Below, piece by piece: positions 59,439 through 64,000 of a stretch of DNA of 64,000 nt. The stretch is from NCBI GenBank assembly GCA_012932295.1, contig JAAONU010000018.1, positions 1,916,206-1,980,205 on the forward strand, given 5' to 3'. The notes below the pieces were generated by a model that was not told where the DNA came from, searched no databases, and saw only the letters and a program-made list of their open reading frames with translations. The stretch is from Cyclina sinensis (lineage: Eukaryota > Mollusca > Bivalvia > Venerida > Veneridae). Each line of letters opens with the position of its first letter. Positions within the stretch are counted from its first letter, which is position 1. A program made the position numbers and the translations under genes.

Positions 59439-59668
59439 CAATAAAACCCTCGGCTGTCGCCTCGGGTGTTATTGTTATTTATTTTATTATACCGAACCAT
59501 ACATGTGATCATGTTATATATACCTTAGGACTGTTTTCGTTTGGTAACGAGTCGAATCAAACTCAGCTAAACGCTTACAGCCAATATATTCAATAAACGC
59601 CTTCGATATCATCAGACGCTTGAATTTTCTACAGGGTGTGCAAAAAAACAATAACACCCGGAGGGTTT
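59439..59668. mobile_element. Small inverted-repeat (MITE-like) element
   Basis: CTCGGGTGTTATTGTT (59461-59476) is matched in inverse by AACAATAACACCCGGAG (59649-59665), with one extra base. The left end also folds on itself: AACAATAAAACCC (59439 on) against GGGTGTTATTGTT. The internal ~170 bases hold no ORF. There are no certain target duplications. Confidence 0.55.
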
Positions 59669-59699
59669 TTGAAAAAAAAATGTTACTCTCTGAACATTA

Positions 59700-60400
59700 G
59701 TTTTAAAAGCCTGATCGCCTATGGGAATTAAGTACTGGCAGTTTACGTGAGGTATAATAATTGCAGATATCTCAGGCACTATCTAAACTGAAGGAATAGT
59801 TGATTCATAGTGTTCCCCTAGGAAGGAAAGACTTTTGAGTAGTTTGGATTGACAGAACCAACATTCCAGTGCCAGGTAAAAATTTAGAGTACAGGGCCTT
59901 ATTTTGAGCATCTGTACTGGACAATGCATGAAATAATGTTGTGTCGGTAAATCTCCCACTTGACAGACCCAATCTCCCTACTTTCTGAGCCAGATCTCCC
60001 TACTTGGCACTGGGAAAAGTTCACATGTATGCTATAAATGAAGGCTCTATCAGGTTTAGTAGATAAATATATATTTTAGCTTAGTGACCTAAACCCCAAT
60101 ATAATGGAAGAGGTTCATGCAAGGAGTCTTTATACCAAATATTTGAAATATCAATTTAAACATAAAGGCTACATGACTAAAAGGAGAAAAATCTATTTTT
60201 AGCCTTACTGACCTTGACCCAGTGACCTCAAACTCTGCCTAAGGGTAGGGGTCCTTGCAAGTTACCAACAAGCCAAATATCTCAGATATTAATTAATAAA
60301 TGAAGAAACAAATGAATATGTTATTTCCGCTGTCATATCAGTAACCATCAAGTAAATATATTGGCTGAAAATGAGCCAAACAAAGTACACGTGTGATTTT
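59700..60400. repeat. Degenerate repeat fragments
   Basis: 60030-60310 matches, in decayed form, the block at 26990-27230 and 47570-47800 (AAGGCTCTATGA, GTGACCT(T)AAACCC, GGGTAGGGGTCC). The rest shows nothing recognised. Confidence 0.5.
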
Positions 60401-60476
60401 TGAAGAAAATCACTTCTTTTTTTTGTAATTTTTTTTTTGCTTATGAAGAATGATGAATAAATGAATCAAGTATTTG

Positions 60477-60690
60477 ATCAATTTTAAAAGAGATATTATA
60501 GAAAAATTAAAACAAAAGAAAAGGAAAAACAAAATAGATTGAAAACAAAAAATTAAAAAAATAAAGTCAGAATTAAAAAAAAGAAAAAAAGGAGAGAACA
60601 AAGGAAAGAAAAAAAGAAGAAAGGAAAGAAAGAAGGAACAATAGAAGGAGAGAACAAAGAAAGAAAGAGTAAAAGAAGGAAAAGCATAAT
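60477..60690. repeat. Polypurine (A/G) tract
   Basis: About 200 bases almost free of pyrimidines on the plus strand, with GAAA, GGAA and GAAGGA units (densest 60570-60685). Such mirror-like purine tracts can form triplex DNA. The minus-strand ORF here is low-complexity F/L/S-rich and not a gene. Confidence 0.85.
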
Positions 60691-60699
60691 AAAATTTGA

Positions 60700-63130
60700 A
60701 AGAATTACTGTATATGAATGTGATCTTGTATTTTAAATTTGACTCATTTTTGTTCACACAACAAATCTACTAGAAGAGATTCTTACAATAAAAAAAACTC
60801 AGACAGAGATGTATATGTAATCTACGTCTCTGACTCAGGTGACTTATCTTTATGATCTTGTTTTATCTTACATTAAATTATATAGATTCGGAACAGTTTT
60901 ACGCCAAAGATAAATGTGACTTGTATGTGTAATGTGACCATTTCAGCTCTTTTCATACTATCAAAGATTTTTGGAAGATTGATTAATGTTTTTTCTTTGT
61001 AAGAACAAATCTACTTCTTAATCATTGATACATTTGCATGTATCAATTCCTAGGAATTAAATGTCACAACAAGCTTTGGCAAAACTTGAAAACTTACACG
61101 TAATATCAAGTTGTTATGCTCAGGTAAAGGTAAGGGGAAAAAAAACACTTTTGTATAATGGTTGTTCTTGGTGCAAACACTGTCAAAATTAAGCCTCATA
61201 CAAGCCATAACATCCTGGATGTCCGAGATTGTCCCAGAAATCAAGAGTCTGTCCTGGAGGTGTCCCAGAAAAAAATAATAAACCCAAAATTCTCTTAATA
61301 CGAATTTTTCAAGGACACTGGTACCAGGACACTCACTCTGACTTAGTAATACACCAGATACTTTGGCACAAGTTCATTGGTATACAGCCCTTCCAGTTAT
61401 CGACTATCCCTGCATGCATCACCAATTAACAACTGATATTCATAAATGTGTTAAATTCAACACCGTTTAATGGTCAGCATAATTAATGGTATGAAACCTT
61501 TTCCAATTACTGCTAAACTCCAACAATCATTATAGATCAGTCTCTTATTTACCAACTAGATGGACATATATTCTGACTGTATGCCTCAGCAATAAACAAT
61601 AAACCCATTTAAGGTGTCAAAGTAGGCATCATTTTTAGTACTTGGTGCATAAAATTGCACATGACCTGTGAGTAATCTTCATGACAAAAAGATATCACGG
61701 GTGAACAAACATGGCTGCAGCTGTGCACTTTGTTTTTAACTTTTAATTTTCTTAGAAGCAATACTATTAGACTAGTAGCAGTAAAGTAATGTCAGTGAAT
61801 AATGGCAGTACTTTTACTTAGAGATACACTGTATGTGATATGACTTCAGGAGTAAGTTTTATATAATCAAACTGAAATATCATCTAAGAAAAAAAAATAG
61901 AAATGTTATACCCCCTTAAGTATAAAAACCAATGAATTCGCAATTCCTTTCAAACTTTCACCCCCACCATTACCTTAAGTGCTTTGATTTTATTTTTTTA
62001 GGTTAAACACACATAATTTACCCTTTATGAAGTTATTTTTCATTTTTGCCCTTACTGGATTGGCTTTAAACTAAAAGTTTTTATAATGGTGAAATTTCAT
62101 TCTTATTTAATTCTTTCAGGTAGCTAACATACTAAAGACATTTAAAGTATGAAATTGATTGAAAATCTAATAGAAGCAAGTTTATCCATTATTTTGTTAA
62201 ACAATATTGATCAGTATAAATTTTGTTGAATTAAACTCTTTATCTATTTACATTTGTCTCTTTTCCAACAATCAAGAGACTGTTATATGCAAGTTTTATT
62301 TTCTGAAAACTGTGAAAGTAGTGTATGCAATTTTGGCCTGTATTTTACCTGTCATACTGTTAAATAGATCAGTATTGCAGCCACACCTCATGCCTATTGT
62401 ACTAGCTTTAATTTTAAAAGAATGAAAAATAATACATGTAAGCTGCAATAAATAATGTACACCAACTGTCACAATTCTATTAAGAACATGAAGTATTTCT
62501 TACAGCAAACGCTACAAACACCACAGGTAACAGACCTACACCTCTACACATACACTCACATACCTTAGAAACTCATTTATCTGCTCCCATTTTGAGATAA
62601 TTAAAGTTCTTTCTATCTTAATTTGAGCTTTCTCTAATAAGTCTAAATATTTACTGCTTGCATTAATTGAACTTAGAGAGCTGTAGATAAATTTTAGAGA
62701 CAAACAATTCAATTTATTTACAGGACATATATTAATTGAATAATGGCTCTCTAAACATAATTATTGCCAGCATTATTTTTTGCTGTTGTCAACTTCTCCT
62801 TGTTGAATTGAAATGAACAGAGGTTCTTTTAGTTAGAGCTCCATAACATTTACACCTTCCTGTTACTCATCTTATGCTTACCAGTATTCATGTTCTTTTT
62901 TTAAATACAGGAAAAATAATCAGATGGCGACATATATTTTGGCAGACATGATTAGTGCTCATCATTCTGCTCAACATGCACTACAGTGTCCAAACCAATA
63001 GGAGAATAAGATACTAAATAATATCTTAAGTCCAAACTGTTCAATTTTACTTTTTTCTCTAGGCATCAGTCAAAAATGTTGTCTTAGACCACATGGTTTA
63101 AATATTTTTTGTAAGGGGTGAATAGATCAT
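60700..63130. other. Gene-free AT-rich stretch
   Basis: No supported gene, RNA or bounded element. The minus-strand ORF 61050-61244 reads partly protein-like (ISDIQDVMACMRLNFDSVC), but I recognise no family and see no convincing splice sites. Confidence 0.4.
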
Positions 63131-64000
63131 TATAAAGATCTATTATTTGCATTATGCACCAGTCAATGTTTTGCAAAAGAAGAAAGGGAAGTCAGGATGG
63201 CGGGCGGGGGGAGAAAGGAGCAGATACAAGACTTTAGACGAAAGACCATTACCATACCAACAAACCAAAATTGTACAGACAAAAATAGACTCTGGCCTAA
63301 TTTTAGATCCAAGCCCAAGGTCATTTGATATGAAAAGCACCTCCCACTCTAGTTTTTTTTGACAAACTGCCATTTCACTAGTGTGAGGATTTAAACTCTG
63401 ATAAAAGAAGAATGTCAGTTTCCCCTGGGTCAGACCCTGGCCCCTCAAAACACTGATATATGCATAACCTTCATACTGGAGTACTCTTGTAGCAGAGGTA
63501 TAATACTGCACTTCTAATCTACTCCTTTGCATACCAAGTAGCTTTTTTGGCAACGTGGCAGAGTGTCTCCATAGAAAACCAAGGTACCTAAGTTCAAAAC
63601 CAGCTCAAGGAATGTTGATTTTTCCAGATTATATGGCACCCAACATGGAACAACACATAAGTCAAGAAGTGATGACACCCTTAAAGTCCCACAGACATTC
63701 AATACTCTAAAATTCGAGGACTAATTATGTGGAGAGGGTATAACAAGCAGAGGTATAATACAGCCCTTCTACTCACTTGCCTAGCACCTAGCTTTTATGT
63801 AGTCTCAATAATGCGACTTCAGGCAGGATGCTGCCTCGACCATAGTCCAAATGATTAGTCTTGAAAAAAGTTATTTAACGTTTTATATTTATCATTGTGA
63901 CTTTCTACATTTTATATTATCAAGGCTTTTTTCAATGTCTAAACGAATTATATCAATAACACGTAGAATAAATCAGATTTATTAAAGTAGAGATATTCAG
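63131..64000. repeat. Possible repeat-derived sequence, including a ~50-base direct repeat
   Basis: AGCAGAGGTATAATACTGCAC ... AGTAGCTTTT (63493-63546) is repeated, diverged, as AGCAGAGGTATAATACAGCCC ... CTAGCTTTT (63749-63797). Between them is a SINE-like block (GGCAACGTGGCAGAGTGTC and AAGTTCAAAACC as weak A and B boxes). The minus-strand ORF 63152-63553 (133 aa) has no recognisable domain. Confidence 0.4.

Noticed and set aside
60410..60757. 115-aa minus-strand ORF
   Set aside because: Low-complexity product of the polypurine tract.
61050..61429. Opposed ORFs of 64 and 66 aa
   Set aside because: Parts look protein-like, but I found no family, partner exon or splice sites.
63152..63553. 133-aa minus-strand ORF as a gene
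   Set aside because: No recognisable domain, cysteine/aromatic-rich random composition, overlaps repeat-like sequence, no splice support.

Overview
This is eukaryotic nuclear DNA, most likely from a bivalve mollusc. The basis is a large intron-rich gene with GT-AG splice sites, an A+T-rich background, and very abundant short repeat elements. Those elements carry tandem cores, GACC/GACG tracts, GGGG-type terminal hairpins and tRNA-headed SINEs of kinds common in bivalve genomes. The bivalve call is an inference from repeat style and I cannot confirm genus or species. There are no operons, phage genes or CRISPR arrays.

One protein-coding gene dominates the window: a sacsin (SACS)-type giant co-chaperone on the minus strand, between about 52.3 kb and 5.3 kb. 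I could join eight exons whose splice sites and reading phases all agree: 52283-52200, 44710-44582, 44080-43933, 39399-37819, 24119-13138 (a single 10,982-base exon), 9849-9727 and 5448-5281, with at least one further 5' exon not found. The seven located exons encode about 4,404 residues: three sacsin repeats, each headed by a GHKL/Hsp90-like ATPase module (QNAEDA, QNADDA, QNADDA), then a DnaJ-like J domain with an intact HPD, then a C-terminal HEPN domain split over three exons. Human sacsin is 4,579 residues with the same order plus an N-terminal ubiquitin-like domain, which I did not find here.

Layout. 1-1280: satellite of ~168-base monomers in a three-monomer higher-order repeat. 1281-5280: AT-rich sequence downstream of the gene, with a 31-base minisatellite at 2476-3085. 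5281-13137: last two introns and the C-terminal exons, with repeat elements inserted in one another. 13138-24119: giant exon. 24120-37818: a 13.7 kb intron made almost entirely of repeats, with a non-LTR endonuclease fossil. 37819-52283: the exons of the first sacsin repeat, separated by repeat-filled introns, including a three-level nested insertion at 47.0-50.8 kb. 52284-64000: mostly repeats, a frameshifted pogo/Tigger-type (CENP-B-like) fossil at 55.9-56.25 kb, a CpG-richer patch at 56.64-57.11 kb, and sequence in which I recognise nothing.

The most interesting non-genic signal is a repeat-element architecture seen many times: a start near ACAAGAG, a 5' subterminal motif of 10-14 bases, a tandem core, a GACN tract, and a 3' stem-loop whose outer arm is the inverted copy of the 5' motif. 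This matches the known design of Helentron-associated non-autonomous elements (HINEs, including bivalve 'pearl' elements). Several arrays with unrelated sequence share a repeat period of about 145-147 bases, and many repeat units carry nuclear-receptor-like AGGTCA half-sites.
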